From Burkholderia sp. OK233 (GTDB lineage Bacteria; Pseudomonadota; Gammaproteobacteria; Burkholderiales; Burkholderiaceae), in the NCBI RefSeq assembly GCF_900230185.1, contig NZ_OCSR01000001.1:682001-746000 (forward strand): a DNA stretch of 64,000 nt, given 5' to 3'. Shown here in pieces: positions 8,811-17,935 of the stretch; within the stretch, counting starts at the first letter, position 1, and every line of letters begins with the position of its first letter. The position numbers and the translations under genes are program-made. Below the pieces are notes generated by a model, which saw only the letters and a list, made by a program, of their open reading frames with translations, did not search any database and was not told where the DNA came from.

Positions 8811-9833
8811 ATGTCCAGCTACAACATTGCACTGAACTTCGAGGACGGCGTGACCCGCTTCGTCGCATGCAAGCCGGGCGAGAAGGTGCTTGATGCCGCC
8901 TTTCGCGCGAAAATTAACCTGCCAATGGATTGCTCCGATGGCGTGTGCGGTACCTGCAAGTGCCGCGCGGAGAGCGGCAGCTACGACCTTGGCGACGACT
9001 ACATCGAAGACGCGCTGAGCGACGACGAGAAAGACGGTGGTCTTGTACTTACCTGCCAGATGGTGCCGCAAAGCGATTGTGTGATTGCAGTGCCGGCCTC
9101 CTCCACTGCGTGCAAGACTGAACAGAGCAGGTTTGCCGCGACGGTATCGAAGGTGGAGCCGCACAACGATGCGGCCGTCGTGCTCGAGCTGGACGTGGAT
9201 GCGACCGCGCCGGTATTCCTGCCGGGTCAGTATGTCAACATTGATGTCCCCGGCAGCGGCCAGCATCGTTCGTATTCCTTCTCATCGGCGCCGGGGCAAT
9301 CGAAAGTCAGTTTTCTGATCAAGCGGATTCCCGGTGGCGTGATGAGTGCCTGGCTCGATTCCGCACAGCCCGGCAACACGTTGGAGCTGACCGGGCCGCT
9401 CGGTAGTTTCTATCTGCGCGCCGTGGAGCGGTCATTGCTGTTCCTCGCTGGCGGCACGGGCCTGGCGCCGTTCCTGTCGATGCTGGAAGTGCTGGCGCGT
9501 GCTGATTCGCAGCAGAAGGTCCACCTGATTTATGGCGTGACCCGAGACCTCGACCTGGTGCAGGTCGATGCAATCGAAGCGTACCTGGCGAAGTTGCCGA
9601 ATTTCACCTACACCACCGTCGTGGCCGACACGGATTCGACCCATTCCCGCAAAGGTTGGGTGACGCAGCACATGCCGGCCGAGGCCCTGAATGATGGGGA
9701 TGTCGACGTTTACCTGTGCGGGCCGCCACCGATGGTCGATGCAGTGCGTCAGTATTTCGACGATAACGGCGTGAAGCCCAACAGCTTCCACTACGAGAAG
9801 TTCACTCCTAACGCAGCACCGAGGACCGTATGA
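8811..9833 (+). CDS. benC: benzoate dioxygenase NADH reductase component
   Basis: This electron-transfer protein carries electrons from NADH through FAD and a plant-type [2Fe-2S] cluster to BenAB. The N-terminal ferredoxin domain has CSDGVCGTCKC near residues 41-51 and the distal Cys in LTCQM near 82. The FAD domain has the RSYSF signature near residue 151, and the NAD domain contains FLAGGTGLAPFL and the late YLCGPPPMVD block. At 340 residues it is complete. It has an AGAGGAGAC ribosome site and overlaps benD by 4 bases. Confidence 0.96.
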   Translation: MSSYNIALNFEDGVTRFVACKPGEKVLDAAFRAKINLPMDCSDGVCGTCKCRAESGSYDLGDDYIEDALSDDEKDGGLVLTCQMVPQSDCVIAVPASSTACKTEQSRFAATVSKVEPHNDAAVVLELDVDATAPVFLPGQYVNIDVPGSGQHRSYSFSSAPGQSKVSFLIKRIPGGVMSAWLDSAQPGNTLELTGPLGSFYLRAVERSLLFLAGGTGLAPFLSMLEVLARADSQQKVHLIYGVTRDLDLVQVDAIEAYLAKLPNFTYTTVVADTDSTHSRKGWVTQHMPAEALNDGDVDVYLCGPPPMVDAVRQYFDDNGVKPNSFHYEKFTPNAAPRTV

Positions 9834-10606
9834 GCACGCAACGATTTGCCGGCAAAGTCATGGTCGTCACTGGCGCTGCACAGGGTATTGGCCGCACCGT
9901 AGCGCTTCGTGCGGTCGCCGAAGGCGGCAAGGTGCTGTTCGTCGACCGCGCCGGATTCGTCGCCGAAGTTGCTGCCGAAGCAAGCGGCGCGGAGACGGCA
10001 GGCTTCGTCGCCGATCTCGAGACGTACGAAGGCGCGGCATCGGCGATGGCTTTTGCAGTGCGCAAGTTTGGCGGCATCGACATACTGATCAATGGCGTCG
10101 GTGGCGCGATTCGCATGCGTCCATTCGCTGAATTCGAACCTGAGCAGATTGACGCGGAAATTCGCCGTTCACTCATGCCCACGCTGTATGCCTGCCATGC
10201 TGTGTTGCCGCACCTGATCAAGCGTGGCGGTGGCGCCATCGTCAACGTCTCCTCGAATGCCACGCGCGGTATCCGCCGCGTACCGTATTCGGCGGCCAAG
10301 GGCGGCGTCAACGCGATTACGCAGTCACTGGCGATGGAGTACGCGGAGCACAACATCCGCGTGGTCGCCACCGCGCCGGGTGGGACCGATGCACCACCGC
10401 GACGCGTCCCTCGCAATACCGTCGGCGACAGCGAGCAGGAAAAGGCCTGGATGGGCGACGCGGTGAAACAGGTCACTGAATCCACCTTCTTTAAACGCTA
10501 CAGCAGCATCGACGAACAGGTGGCGCCGATTCTGTTCCTCGCTTCAGACGAGGCAAGCTATATCACGGGCACGGTGTTGCCAGTAGCCGGTGGTGACACA
10601 GGCTGA
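9830..10606 (+). CDS. benD: 1,6-dihydroxycyclohexa-2,4-diene-1-carboxylate dehydrogenase
   Basis: This short-chain dehydrogenase oxidises and decarboxylates the benzoate cis-diol to catechol with NAD+. The cofactor motif TGAAQGIG is at residues 15-22, the central INGVGG stands in the NNAG position, the catalytic Ser lies in VNVSSNA, and the Tyr/Lys pair in YSAAKGG. At 258 residues it is full length. It overlaps benC by 4 bases and is the last gene of the block; together with catA it completes benzoate to muconate. It converges with the EAL gene beyond. Confidence 0.95.
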   Translation: MSTQRFAGKVMVVTGAAQGIGRTVALRAVAEGGKVLFVDRAGFVAEVAAEASGAETAGFVADLETYEGAASAMAFAVRKFGGIDILINGVGGAIRMRPFAEFEPEQIDAEIRRSLMPTLYACHAVLPHLIKRGGGAIVNVSSNATRGIRRVPYSAAKGGVNAITQSLAMEYAEHNIRVVATAPGGTDAPPRRVPRNTVGDSEQEKAWMGDAVKQVTESTFFKRYSSIDEQVAPILFLASDEASYITGTVLPVAGGDTG

Positions 10607-10698
10607 TCCACTCATGCCGGTCGGCGCGTCATCGGTCAATTGCAGTTCGTATGTACACTGGCAGGCGCGGCGCCGCGTTGTCTCGTTGCGCACGCGGG

Positions 10699-12282
10699 TT
10701 ACTGATGGACCGGCTGAAGCGTCGATCGGCTTTCGTTAAGCCAGGAGATAAGGTCATTGACACGCATGGCCTTCGCAAACAACCAGCCCTGTCCGTACTG
10801 GACGCCTCTCTCTACCAGATATTCGACCTGCACATCGAGCTCGACGCCCTCCGCCACGATTTCCACCCCCAGTTCGTGTGCCATCTCGATGATATGAGGC
10901 GCGACGACGCTGGATGCTGCGTCCTGTGCAATGGTGTCAATAAATGATTTGTCGATTTTCAGAACGTCGATCGTAAAGGTTTGCAGATACGAAAGGCTGG
11001 AATACCCGGTTCCGAAATCATCGATATAGACCGGGTGGCCCGCATCCCTGAATGCCGCTATTGTTTGCCGCGTTGCGTCGGCATCCATGAAGCTTCGCTC
11101 CGTTGCTTCAATTCTGACCTGAGCAGGCAGAATGCCCGTTTCCCCGAGCCGGGCGGTGAGAACGTTCAGGAAACGGCGTGTCCGCAAATCCTCGCTGCTC
11201 ACGTTGATAGAGACGTAGAACGAAGGACGCGAGCGCAAGAGCTTCGACAGCTCGTCAATCGTCTTGTCCAGTACGAGGTCCGTCAACTTCTGAATAAGGC
11301 CGTTTTGCTCGGCGACTGCGACAAAGATTTCCGGCGAGATGTTGCGTCCGTTCAGGTTCCACCTGACGAGCGCTTCCACGCCAACGCATTCGCCGCTCGT
11401 GAGGCGGACGATCGGCTGGAAAACCACGTCGAGTCTCTTGCGTGCTATAGCCCATTCGAGCGTCGCCGGGAAGGAGAGTTGCCGTGAGATTCGCCTGAAT
11501 GCAATCCAGCCAAGCACACCTCCAACAACGACACCAATCGAAAGCCACATCACCAGCAAACCAGGCCAGTGACCCATGAGACTACTACGCGGAGATTTGA
11601 CCACCACACCAAGGGGCCGGCTTGGCGAACGGGCGACAGCGTAGTGCCATTGTTCATTGTTCACATGCCCAGCCTGCTTCCATGCGTTAAGCATGTCGTC
11701 GCCGTCCGCACCAGGCGACAACGCCAGGATCGTGTTTGTCTCGACATTGATCGCTGCGATCGGTCTTTGGGCGGGGTCGATAATATCGACGTAGGACTGC
11801 GGGTCGATCGAGACATAATTTCCATCGCGGCCAATCTGAATATCTTGATGCTGGTCGCTGAGGGGGCTCTTCTGCCTGTACCAGAGCAGATAGCCGTCCT
11901 TGCTCCGCCAGTCGGGCGGAGGCATCGTCAGATGCTGCGCCCGAACGTCGCCTAAAAGCGGTGAGCACAGATATTGTCCGCTAGCGTAAGCACCCGCGTC
12001 CTGCACATACCGGTAATTAAAAACCACGCGGGCAAACCGCGCGATCTGGACGGGAGAACAGGGACCACCGGGGGGCGCCTTCATGTCCGCGATGGCGGCG
12101 AATGCCTGGTAGGTGACAAGCTCCGTGCGCATCACAGCTTTCGCGGCGAACTGCTGCAAATCTTCTTGCTCGCGACGTTCTGCATCCTCGTCGGCGATAT
12201 AAATGCTGGTCAGTACTGGGACAACCGTAGCTATGCAGCCCAGTGCGACAGAAGCAGAAATAAGCGACAGCCGCTTGATCAT
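10699..12282 (-). CDS. CSS-motif EAL-domain c-di-GMP phosphodiesterase
   Basis: This inner-membrane enzyme is predicted to hydrolyse cyclic di-GMP. From the ATG at 12282, a first membrane segment (about residues 3-25) leads to a periplasmic CSS-motif domain with paired cysteines (GPCSPVQ and YLCSPLLGD). A second membrane segment (MGHWPGLLVMWLSIGVVVGG) and a cytoplasmic EAL domain follow. The EAL domain has EALVRW, the NVSSEDL block, DDFGTGYSS with the metal-binding Asp pair, and AEGVEL, so it looks active. There is no GGDEF domain. CSS-EAL proteins respond to periplasmic redox state via the Cys pair in known cases; that is inferred here. A start at 12339 is possible but adds a non-membrane extension. 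Confidence 0.9.
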   Translation of the reverse strand: MIKRLSLISASVALGCIATVVPVLTSIYIADEDAERREQEDLQQFAAKAVMRTELVTYQAFAAIADMKAPPGGPCSPVQIARFARVVFNYRYVQDAGAYASGQYLCSPLLGDVRAQHLTMPPPDWRSKDGYLLWYRQKSPLSDQHQDIQIGRDGNYVSIDPQSYVDIIDPAQRPIAAINVETNTILALSPGADGDDMLNAWKQAGHVNNEQWHYAVARSPSRPLGVVVKSPRSSLMGHWPGLLVMWLSIGVVVGGVLGWIAFRRISRQLSFPATLEWAIARKRLDVVFQPIVRLTSGECVGVEALVRWNLNGRNISPEIFVAVAEQNGLIQKLTDLVLDKTIDELSKLLRSRPSFYVSINVSSEDLRTRRFLNVLTARLGETGILPAQVRIEATERSFMDADATRQTIAAFRDAGHPVYIDDFGTGYSSLSYLQTFTIDVLKIDKSFIDTIAQDAASSVVAPHIIEMAHELGVEIVAEGVELDVQVEYLVERGVQYGQGWLFAKAMRVNDLISWLNESRSTLQPVHQ

Positions 12283-12575
12283 CTCGCAAGTCCCGTCGTG
12301 AATGACCGTTGGGGAGGCCTCGCACCACAGGTGCGACATGCTCAGAGTCGAACGCGTGGAATCTTTATGCCAGCATGAAGGATAGTATCTGGCGCTATTT
12401 TTTCAATGCGTTTGATTTGTGCAGTTCGTCGTGGGACGGGGCGCGGCCAGTTTAAGCCTCGCAAGGAGGCAGTGGCCACTAGAAGCCGCCTAGTCGGGCG
12501 TCGCCACTGATAGGTAGAAGTCGGCGTGGCCAGTTGTCTTTGGCCTCGCCGTACTCTGTGCTTGACGAAGGGAGT

Positions 12576-12962
12576 TTACATGCCACCAAACGGTTTCTTC
12601 ACCGTCAACTTGTTGGTCACTGACGTCACGCCGGGAACGCCCTGAGCGATCGCCTCGGCCCTGCTGATCTGGGCAGCTTCCGTGACCGTCCCATTCAGTG
12701 TCACCGCGCCGTCTTTCGCGATGACACTGATGTCACCGGCGCTAATTTCCTTGTACTTCCCGATGGCGGCATAAACCTTCCTACGCAGGGCGCGATCCGC
12801 TTTCCTTCCCGTGGGTGCCGCTGCGCCCGATCCCGCCATCATGGACGCACCTTGCGCACTGGGAGGGGTACTGGCTGCTTCGCCGGCCCGGCACCACGTG
12901 GTCGTAGATATTGCAACGAACAATGTGGCGACAGCCAGCCCAAGTACCTTAATTGTTTTCAT
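12576..12962 (-). CDS. secreted BON-domain protein
   Basis: The 128-residue protein has an N-terminal signal peptide (MKTIKVLGLAVATLFVAIST, cleavage probably after CRAGEA or nearby) and a low-complexity Ala/Ser linker. A single BON domain runs from about residue 55 to 122 (KVYAAIGKYKEISAGDISV, then DGAVTLNGTVTE and GVTSVTNKLTV). BON domains are thought to bind lipid or peptidoglycan in the periplasm; close relatives in Burkholderia are osmotic-stress-type (OsmY-like) proteins. It is 30 bp downstream of the porin stop on the same strand and could be transcribed with it. Confidence 0.85.
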   Translation of the reverse strand: MKTIKVLGLAVATLFVAISTTTWCRAGEAASTPPSAQGASMMAGSGAAAPTGRKADRALRRKVYAAIGKYKEISAGDISVIAKDGAVTLNGTVTEAAQISRAEAIAQGVPGVTSVTNKLTVKKPFGGM

Positions 12963-12992
12963 GGATTGCTCCGCTTGGTGAGAGTGACGTAA

Positions 12993-14138
12993 TCAAAAGT
13001 TATGGCGGAGGCCGATCATGGCCGCAGTGGTGGAGATGCCCGGCGCAACCGGGGCTCCATAGATGATCGTCTGGTTCATCGTCCCCTTGTTGTCGACGTA
13101 GCCGACTTGCGCGTACACCCTGGTCCTTTGGGACAGGTTGTATTCGGCACCCACTGCGATTTCACTCGAGTGATTCGCTGAATGGTTCCGGTCCTTCAGG
13201 TAGTAGTAGCCGGACGTGATCTTGAAGTGCGGATTGAACTGGTAGCCGAGGCCACCCGACACCATTTCGAAGTCAGCGGTGTTGCTCTTTTCCGGGTTCT
13301 TGCCGATGCCGTACGAGGCGGACATGGAAAACCCGCTGATCGTATACATCGCACCGAAATAGTAGAAGCGATTATTGCTCTGGCCTGTCGCAGGCGCAGC
13401 CGGCGCCGCCGGATAGGTCAGCGGGAACGGATTGGTGTCATGTCCGTTGTAGTAAACAGCGGACAGGTTCAGACCGTAATTCGAATACTTGAGCACGGCC
13501 GACTCACGCGTGCCGCCCTGGAACTGCCCCGCGACGCCACCCGGCGCGTACTCAAGCGCAAGCGACGCACCATAGAATTTCGGCGAATTGTAGACCAGCG
13601 CGTTGCTGTCATAGAGGGCGCCGATTGGGGCATTCGTGCTGGTGCCAGGCCAGCCGGCCGCCTGATTGATGCCGAGCCACGCAGTCAGGATACTGCCGAA
13701 ATACTGTGCGCCGCGTACGTCGGTTTCCGCCATCGCGTAGATCATCGGGATGATCTGCCGGCCGGCGTCGAACGTGCCAAACGGCCCGGATGCCCCGATC
13801 GTCGAGAACTGGTTGAAGATGGCGGTCGTGCCCGGCGTATCGGACAGCCCGGACTTTCCGTTCGCGGTATTGAACGTGCCTTGCAGCTTGAAGTTGATCT
13901 TGTAGCCGCCGCCGATGTCCTCGCTTCCCTTCAGGCCCCAGTAGCTGGCATAGATGCCACCGTCCTTGAGTTGATAGACATGCCCCTGGTTTCGCGCGGT
14001 CGGCTGGAACGTTGCCGCCGAGGTGCTTTGATACAGGAATCCACTGTCGAGTACGCCATAGAGCGTGACCGAAGACTGGGCATGGGCTGCGCCGGCAAAA
14101 ACTATCAGCACTGCCAGGCTGCTTGATTTCAATTTCAT
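12993..14138 (-). CDS. outer-membrane porin (Burkholderia OmpC-like family)
   Basis: From the ATG at 14138, a 19-residue signal peptide (MKLKSSSLAVLIVFAGAAHA) is followed by QSSVTLYGVLDSGF, the hallmark start of the Gram-negative porin_4 barrel. The chain ends in the outer-membrane sorting signal with a terminal Phe (MIGLRHNF). A GGAGGAGAC ribosome site supports this start; an in-frame upstream extension is not plausible. At 381 residues it is the usual size for a 16-strand trimeric porin. It is the last of eight codirectional genes and presumably admits that operon's substrate. Confidence 0.93.
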   Translation of the reverse strand: MKLKSSSLAVLIVFAGAAHAQSSVTLYGVLDSGFLYQSTSAATFQPTARNQGHVYQLKDGGIYASYWGLKGSEDIGGGYKINFKLQGTFNTANGKSGLSDTPGTTAIFNQFSTIGASGPFGTFDAGRQIIPMIYAMAETDVRGAQYFGSILTAWLGINQAAGWPGTSTNAPIGALYDSNALVYNSPKFYGASLALEYAPGGVAGQFQGGTRESAVLKYSNYGLNLSAVYYNGHDTNPFPLTYPAAPAAPATGQSNNRFYYFGAMYTISGFSMSASYGIGKNPEKSNTADFEMVSGGLGYQFNPHFKITSGYYYLKDRNHSANHSSEIAVGAEYNLSQRTRVYAQVGYVDNKGTMNQTIIYGAPVAPGISTTAAMIGLRHNF

Positions 14139-14230
14139 TGTGTCTCCTCCAGGTTTGAGGCGTGCCGGGTGGACCCGGCAGTTTATGGTTTGTTGCTCGA
14201 ATGAAACTGTGTTGCTGCCGTGCCGGTGTC

Positions 14231-15859
14231 TCAGGCCGACAGGTAGTAATCGCCAAACTGATCCCGCAACCGGTTCTTGAGGACCTTGCCCGTTGCACCG
14301 AGCGGAACCGAGTCGACGAACACCACGGCATCGGGTTTCCACCACTTCGCAACCCGGCCGTCAAAGAACGTGAGCAGTTCATCCGCGACGAGCGCGCTGC
14401 CCGGATGCTTCACGATCAGCAGCAGCGGGCGTTCGTCCCATTTCGGATGCCGCGCGGCAATGCAGACCGCCGTCCTGACTTCGGGGTGCAAGTACGCGAC
14501 GTTTTCGATGTCGGTCGAACTGATCCATTCGCCGCCGGACTTGATGACGTCCTTGCTGCGGTCTGTAATCTGCATGAAGCCGTCCGGATCGATCTTTGCC
14601 ACGTCGCCGGTCGGGAACCAGCCGTCGCGCAGCGGCGATGTGTCGTCACTGCCGAAATACTCCCGCGTGACCCAATGACCACGCACCTGCAGATCGCCGG
14701 CCGCGGCGCCGTCCCACGGCAACTCGTTGCCGTCCAGGTCGACGATTTTCATGTCGATGCCGAACACCGGGCGTCCCTGCTTCGCCTGAAGCGCATAGCG
14801 CTCCTCCACCGGCAAAGACACCTGATGCGCCTTGAAACTGCAGACCGTTCCGACCGGACTCAATTCCGTCATGCCCCATGCGTGCAGTACATCGACGCGA
14901 TGGCGCGTCTGGAACGCCGCCGTCATCGCCGTCGGACAGGGCGCGCCGCCGATAATCGTGCGCCTCATCGACGAGAACGACCCCATGATCGTGTCGACAT
15001 GTGCGAGCAGTCCCTGCCAGACCGTCGGCACGCCGGCCGACAGCGTAACCTGTTCATCCTCGATCAGTTCATGGAGTGACTTGCCGTCCAGCGCCGGCCC
15101 CGGAAACACCAGCTTCGCACCGACCATGCAAGCGATATACGGCAATCCCCACGCGTTCACATGGAACATCGGCACGACCGGGAGGATCACATCGCGCGCC
15201 GAACAGTTCAGCGAATCCGGCAGCGCTGCCGCGTAGGTGTGCAGCACGGTCGAGCGGTGGCTGTATAACACCCCTTTCGGATTGCCTGTCGTGCCGGACG
15301 TGTAGCACAGCGACGAAGCGCTGTTTTCGTCCAGCAGCGGCCAGTCGAAAGCGTCGCCGTGAGCGTCGACGAGATCCTCGTAGCACAGCAGCATCGCCGA
15401 CAGGCCATGGTCCCGCGGCATGTGCGCGCGATCGGTCATTGCAACGAAGACCTTCGGGCTCTTGACTCGCGGCGCGACGCTCTCGATCAGCGGCAGAAAC
15501 GTCAGGTCAAAAAACACGACGCGATCGTCCGCATGTTCGATGATGTACGCGAGCTGGTCGACGTGGAGTCGGGGGTTGAGCGTATGCAACACGGCCCCGG
15601 ACCCCGACACTGCGAAGTACAGCTCCATGTGCCGGTAGCCATTCCACGCCAGCGTCCCTACCCGCTCGCCCGGTTTGATGCCGAGGCCAGCCAGGGCGTT
15701 CGCCATGCGGCGCGCGCGTTGCGCAAGATCCCGGTACCGATACCGGTGAATGTCGCCTTCGACCCGTCGCGACACGATTTCCTGTCCGCCGTGATGGCGT
15801 TCAGCATGCGTGAGCAGCGAAGCGACCAATAGCGGTTGTTGCATCATCAAACCTTGCAT
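14231..15859 (-). CDS. acyl-CoA ligase (AMP-forming, medium-chain/DmdB-like)
   Basis: This adenylating enzyme would activate a carboxylic acid to its CoA thioester. The P-loop-like YTSGTTGNPKGVLYSH lies near residues 188-203. The adenine-binding GGAPCP, the AWGMTELSPVG motif near 332-342, the DGWFPTGDV hinge and the C-terminal catalytic Lys region PLGATGKVLKNRL are all present. The 542 residues match the family that includes methylmercaptopropionate-CoA and medium-chain fatty acid ligases. The actual acid is not predictable; in this operon it may be the product of the TauD-type dioxygenase or of beta-keto acid cleavage. Confidence 0.9.
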   Translation of the reverse strand: MQGLMMQQPLLVASLLTHAERHHGGQEIVSRRVEGDIHRYRYRDLAQRARRMANALAGLGIKPGERVGTLAWNGYRHMELYFAVSGSGAVLHTLNPRLHVDQLAYIIEHADDRVVFFDLTFLPLIESVAPRVKSPKVFVAMTDRAHMPRDHGLSAMLLCYEDLVDAHGDAFDWPLLDENSASSLCYTSGTTGNPKGVLYSHRSTVLHTYAAALPDSLNCSARDVILPVVPMFHVNAWGLPYIACMVGAKLVFPGPALDGKSLHELIEDEQVTLSAGVPTVWQGLLAHVDTIMGSFSSMRRTIIGGAPCPTAMTAAFQTRHRVDVLHAWGMTELSPVGTVCSFKAHQVSLPVEERYALQAKQGRPVFGIDMKIVDLDGNELPWDGAAAGDLQVRGHWVTREYFGSDDTSPLRDGWFPTGDVAKIDPDGFMQITDRSKDVIKSGGEWISSTDIENVAYLHPEVRTAVCIAARHPKWDERPLLLIVKHPGSALVADELLTFFDGRVAKWWKPDAVVFVDSVPLGATGKVLKNRLRDQFGDYYLSA

Positions 15860-15901
15860 CCTTGTTCCCCTGAATGGCGGTATGGTCCCGCGCGGCTTCG
15901 A

Positions 15902-16258
15902 TCACGGTGCCGCACTGCACACCGATGCATGCGCCGTACTTATAGCCGGATCCTCAAGACTCACGACCAGCTTGCCGTCGATGGCCCGAACCGGGAAAGT
16001 TGTCAGGCTTAACCCGCCCGCGCCGGGCATGCAGCCGGTGCGCAGGTCGAAGCGCAGACCGTGCGCCGGACAACGCAGCATGCATCCCTCGATCTGACCG
16101 CTCGCGACCGAAGCTCCGTTGTGGGGACACGAGTCGTCGATTGCGTGGATCGTGCCGGCGATGTTGAACAGGACAATGCTGCGACCATCGATGAAGACCA
16201 GTTTTCGTTGTCCGGGCGCGAGTTCATCGACAGCGCCAACCGGTATGTGACGTGACAT
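15902..16258 (-). CDS. Rieske-type [2Fe-2S] ferredoxin
   Basis: The 118-residue protein is a small Rieske ferredoxin of the NirD/BphF class. The cluster ligands are Cys/His in DSCPHNG and Cys/His in LRCPAHG. The start at 16258 is chosen because a strong AAAGGAG lies 6 bases upstream. Such proteins deliver electrons to Rieske oxygenases, but no Rieske oxygenase is in this operon; the nearby dioxygenase is 2-oxoglutarate dependent and would not normally need one. The partner is therefore unclear. Confidence 0.9.
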   Translation of the reverse strand: MSRHIPVGAVDELAPGQRKLVFIDGRSIVLFNIAGTIHAIDDSCPHNGASVASGQIEGCMLRCPAHGLRFDLRTGCMPGAGGLSLTTFPVRAIDGKLVVSLEDPAISTAHASVCSAAP

Positions 16259-16404
16259 GCCTTGCTCCTTTAAAGCGGAACACAACCGTGTCCAGAATGC
16301 GCTTGCCGATAAGGCATCACGGACAGATGAAATCGAAGCAGGCCTCGATCACCACGAAGGGCCGTTCGCCCGCGTCCAGACCTGCCTCTGCGGCCCGGTT
16401 CCGA

Positions 16405-16965
16405 TCAGACAAGTTCATGGATGAGTGTCTCCGCCATCGGCCATTCACCAAACCCTGCAGCGGGATTCAGGTGACCGACTTCGCCCAGGTCGACGAGACG
16501 ACTGCCCCAGTCTTCCGCCATCGCCGCCACACGCTCAAGTTGCGCGAGCGGATCGTTGCGGCTCGCGCCGACGATGCTCGGGAACGGCAGCGGCCTTCGT
16601 GGCGCAGGATGCCAGCCGTTCCGAGCCAGCGCATCAAAGGCCGGATAGCCCGCCGGCAGCGGCGTCTCGAGGTCGGCAGGAGCGGCGAGCAGCGCACCGT
16701 GAATCTTGCGACTGTGCTGCTGGGCCCAATGCACGGTGATCATCACGCCCGCGCTGTGCGCGACCAGGATCACCGGACCATCGATTTTCGCGAGGGCAGC
16801 ATCGAGCGCCGCAACGCGCGCTGCGCAACTGAGTTTGTCGTGCTCGAGCGGCGGCACCGAGGCCGCCTTGGGCAACTTCCGCTCCAGCAGAGTTTGCCAG
16901 TGCTCCGCGACGTGGTCGCGCAAGCCGGGCACCATCAGAATGGTCGGCGTCGTATCGAAAGTCAT
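16405..16965 (-). CDS. RBBP9/YdeN-type alpha/beta hydrolase
   Basis: The 186-residue protein matches the short serine hydrolases of the RBBP9/YdeN family. ILMVPGLRDHVAEHWQ begins the fold, the nucleophile is in VAHSAGV (about residue 70), the Asp is probably in ASRNDPL (about 134), and the His in GEVGHLNPAAGFGEW (about 163). It is cytoplasmic and without a signal peptide. Its place between the dioxygenase and ferredoxin genes suggests hydrolysis of an ester or thioester intermediate, but the substrate is unknown. Confidence 0.88.
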   Translation of the reverse strand: MTFDTTPTILMVPGLRDHVAEHWQTLLERKLPKAASVPPLEHDKLSCAARVAALDAALAKIDGPVILVAHSAGVMITVHWAQQHSRKIHGALLAAPADLETPLPAGYPAFDALARNGWHPAPRRPLPFPSIVGASRNDPLAQLERVAAMAEDWGSRLVDLGEVGHLNPAAGFGEWPMAETLIHELV

Positions 16966-17076
16966 AAATGGTCTCCTATCGATCGGAGTTCGCGTGTCGG
17001 CTGGAGTTAGCGCTTTAGCGCTTACTCCGGTCCCATAGCGCGCTACACCGATCCCATGCAGAGGGTTGCGGCCCGA

Positions 17077-17925
17077 TCAGTACGGTTTGTCGCCGACAAT
17101 TCCGGCGCGCTCCATCTTGCGGTGGCACGGCGGGTAGTCCATCACTGCATAGTGCTGCGTGCTGCGGTTGTCCCAGATCGCGATGCTGTTGGGTTTCCAG
17201 CGCCAGCGGACCTGGTACTCGGGGATGTAGGCCTGGCTGATGAGATAGCGCAGCAGCTCACCCGCGCCCGGATTGGCGTCCTGCCCGAAGCGCACGCGCG
17301 CCGGCGTGTGGTAATTGGTGAAATGGGTGGTGAAGGCGCTCACGAACAACACCTTCTCACCGGTCTCCGGGTGCGTGCGCACGACCGGATGCTCAGCGTC
17401 CGGGAATTGCGCTTTAAGAGCGAGACGTTTTTCGATCGGCATCGCGGCACCGAAGCTCGCCTCGATGCTGTGGCGGGCGCGCAGGTCCGCGATCTGGGTC
17501 TTGACGTGGTCCGGCAGGTTCTCGTAGGCGAGGACCATGTTCGCCCACATCGTGTCGCCCCCGACGGGCGGGCACTCCACGCAGCGCAGGACCGCGCCGA
17601 ACTGCGGCGCTTCGCGCCAGGTGGCATCCGCGTGCCACGCGTTTTCATACCGGTCGTTGGGCTGATCCGGGTTCTTGTAGATGCGCACAAGGCCCGGATG
17701 CTCGGGATCGCTGCCGGCGACGGGATGGTCCTCCAGTGAGCCGAAGCGGCGCGCGAATGCGACGTGCTCCGCGCGCGAGATGTCCTGGTCGCGCAGGAAC
17801 AGCACCCTGTGCTCAAGCAGTGCCGCCCGGATCCCGGCAAACAGGCTGTCGTCGTGGATGGCATCGGCGAGATTCACCCCGACCAGTTCGGCACCGATGG
17901 CACACGTCAATTGTTCGACTCGCAT
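17077..17925 (-). CDS. TauD/TfdA-family 2-oxoglutarate-dependent dioxygenase
   Basis: This Fe(II) enzyme would hydroxylate its substrate using 2-oxoglutarate and O2, often leading to cleavage of a C-S, C-O or C-N bond. The iron ligands are His93 and Asp95 in NAWHADATW and the distal His in STQHYAVMDY near residue 260, followed by the oxoglutarate-binding Arg region (CHRKMERAGI). FLRDQDISRAEHVAFARRFG and VGGDTMWANM are typical of the taurine/2,4-D group. At 282 residues it is complete. It starts 11 bp after the quinone oxidoreductase stop. The substrate cannot be read from sequence. Confidence 0.92.
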   Translation of the reverse strand: MRVEQLTCAIGAELVGVNLADAIHDDSLFAGIRAALLEHRVLFLRDQDISRAEHVAFARRFGSLEDHPVAGSDPEHPGLVRIYKNPDQPNDRYENAWHADATWREAPQFGAVLRCVECPPVGGDTMWANMVLAYENLPDHVKTQIADLRARHSIEASFGAAMPIEKRLALKAQFPDAEHPVVRTHPETGEKVLFVSAFTTHFTNYHTPARVRFGQDANPGAGELLRYLISQAYIPEYQVRWRWKPNSIAIWDNRSTQHYAVMDYPPCHRKMERAGIVGDKPY

Positions 17926-17935
17926 GACCTACTCC

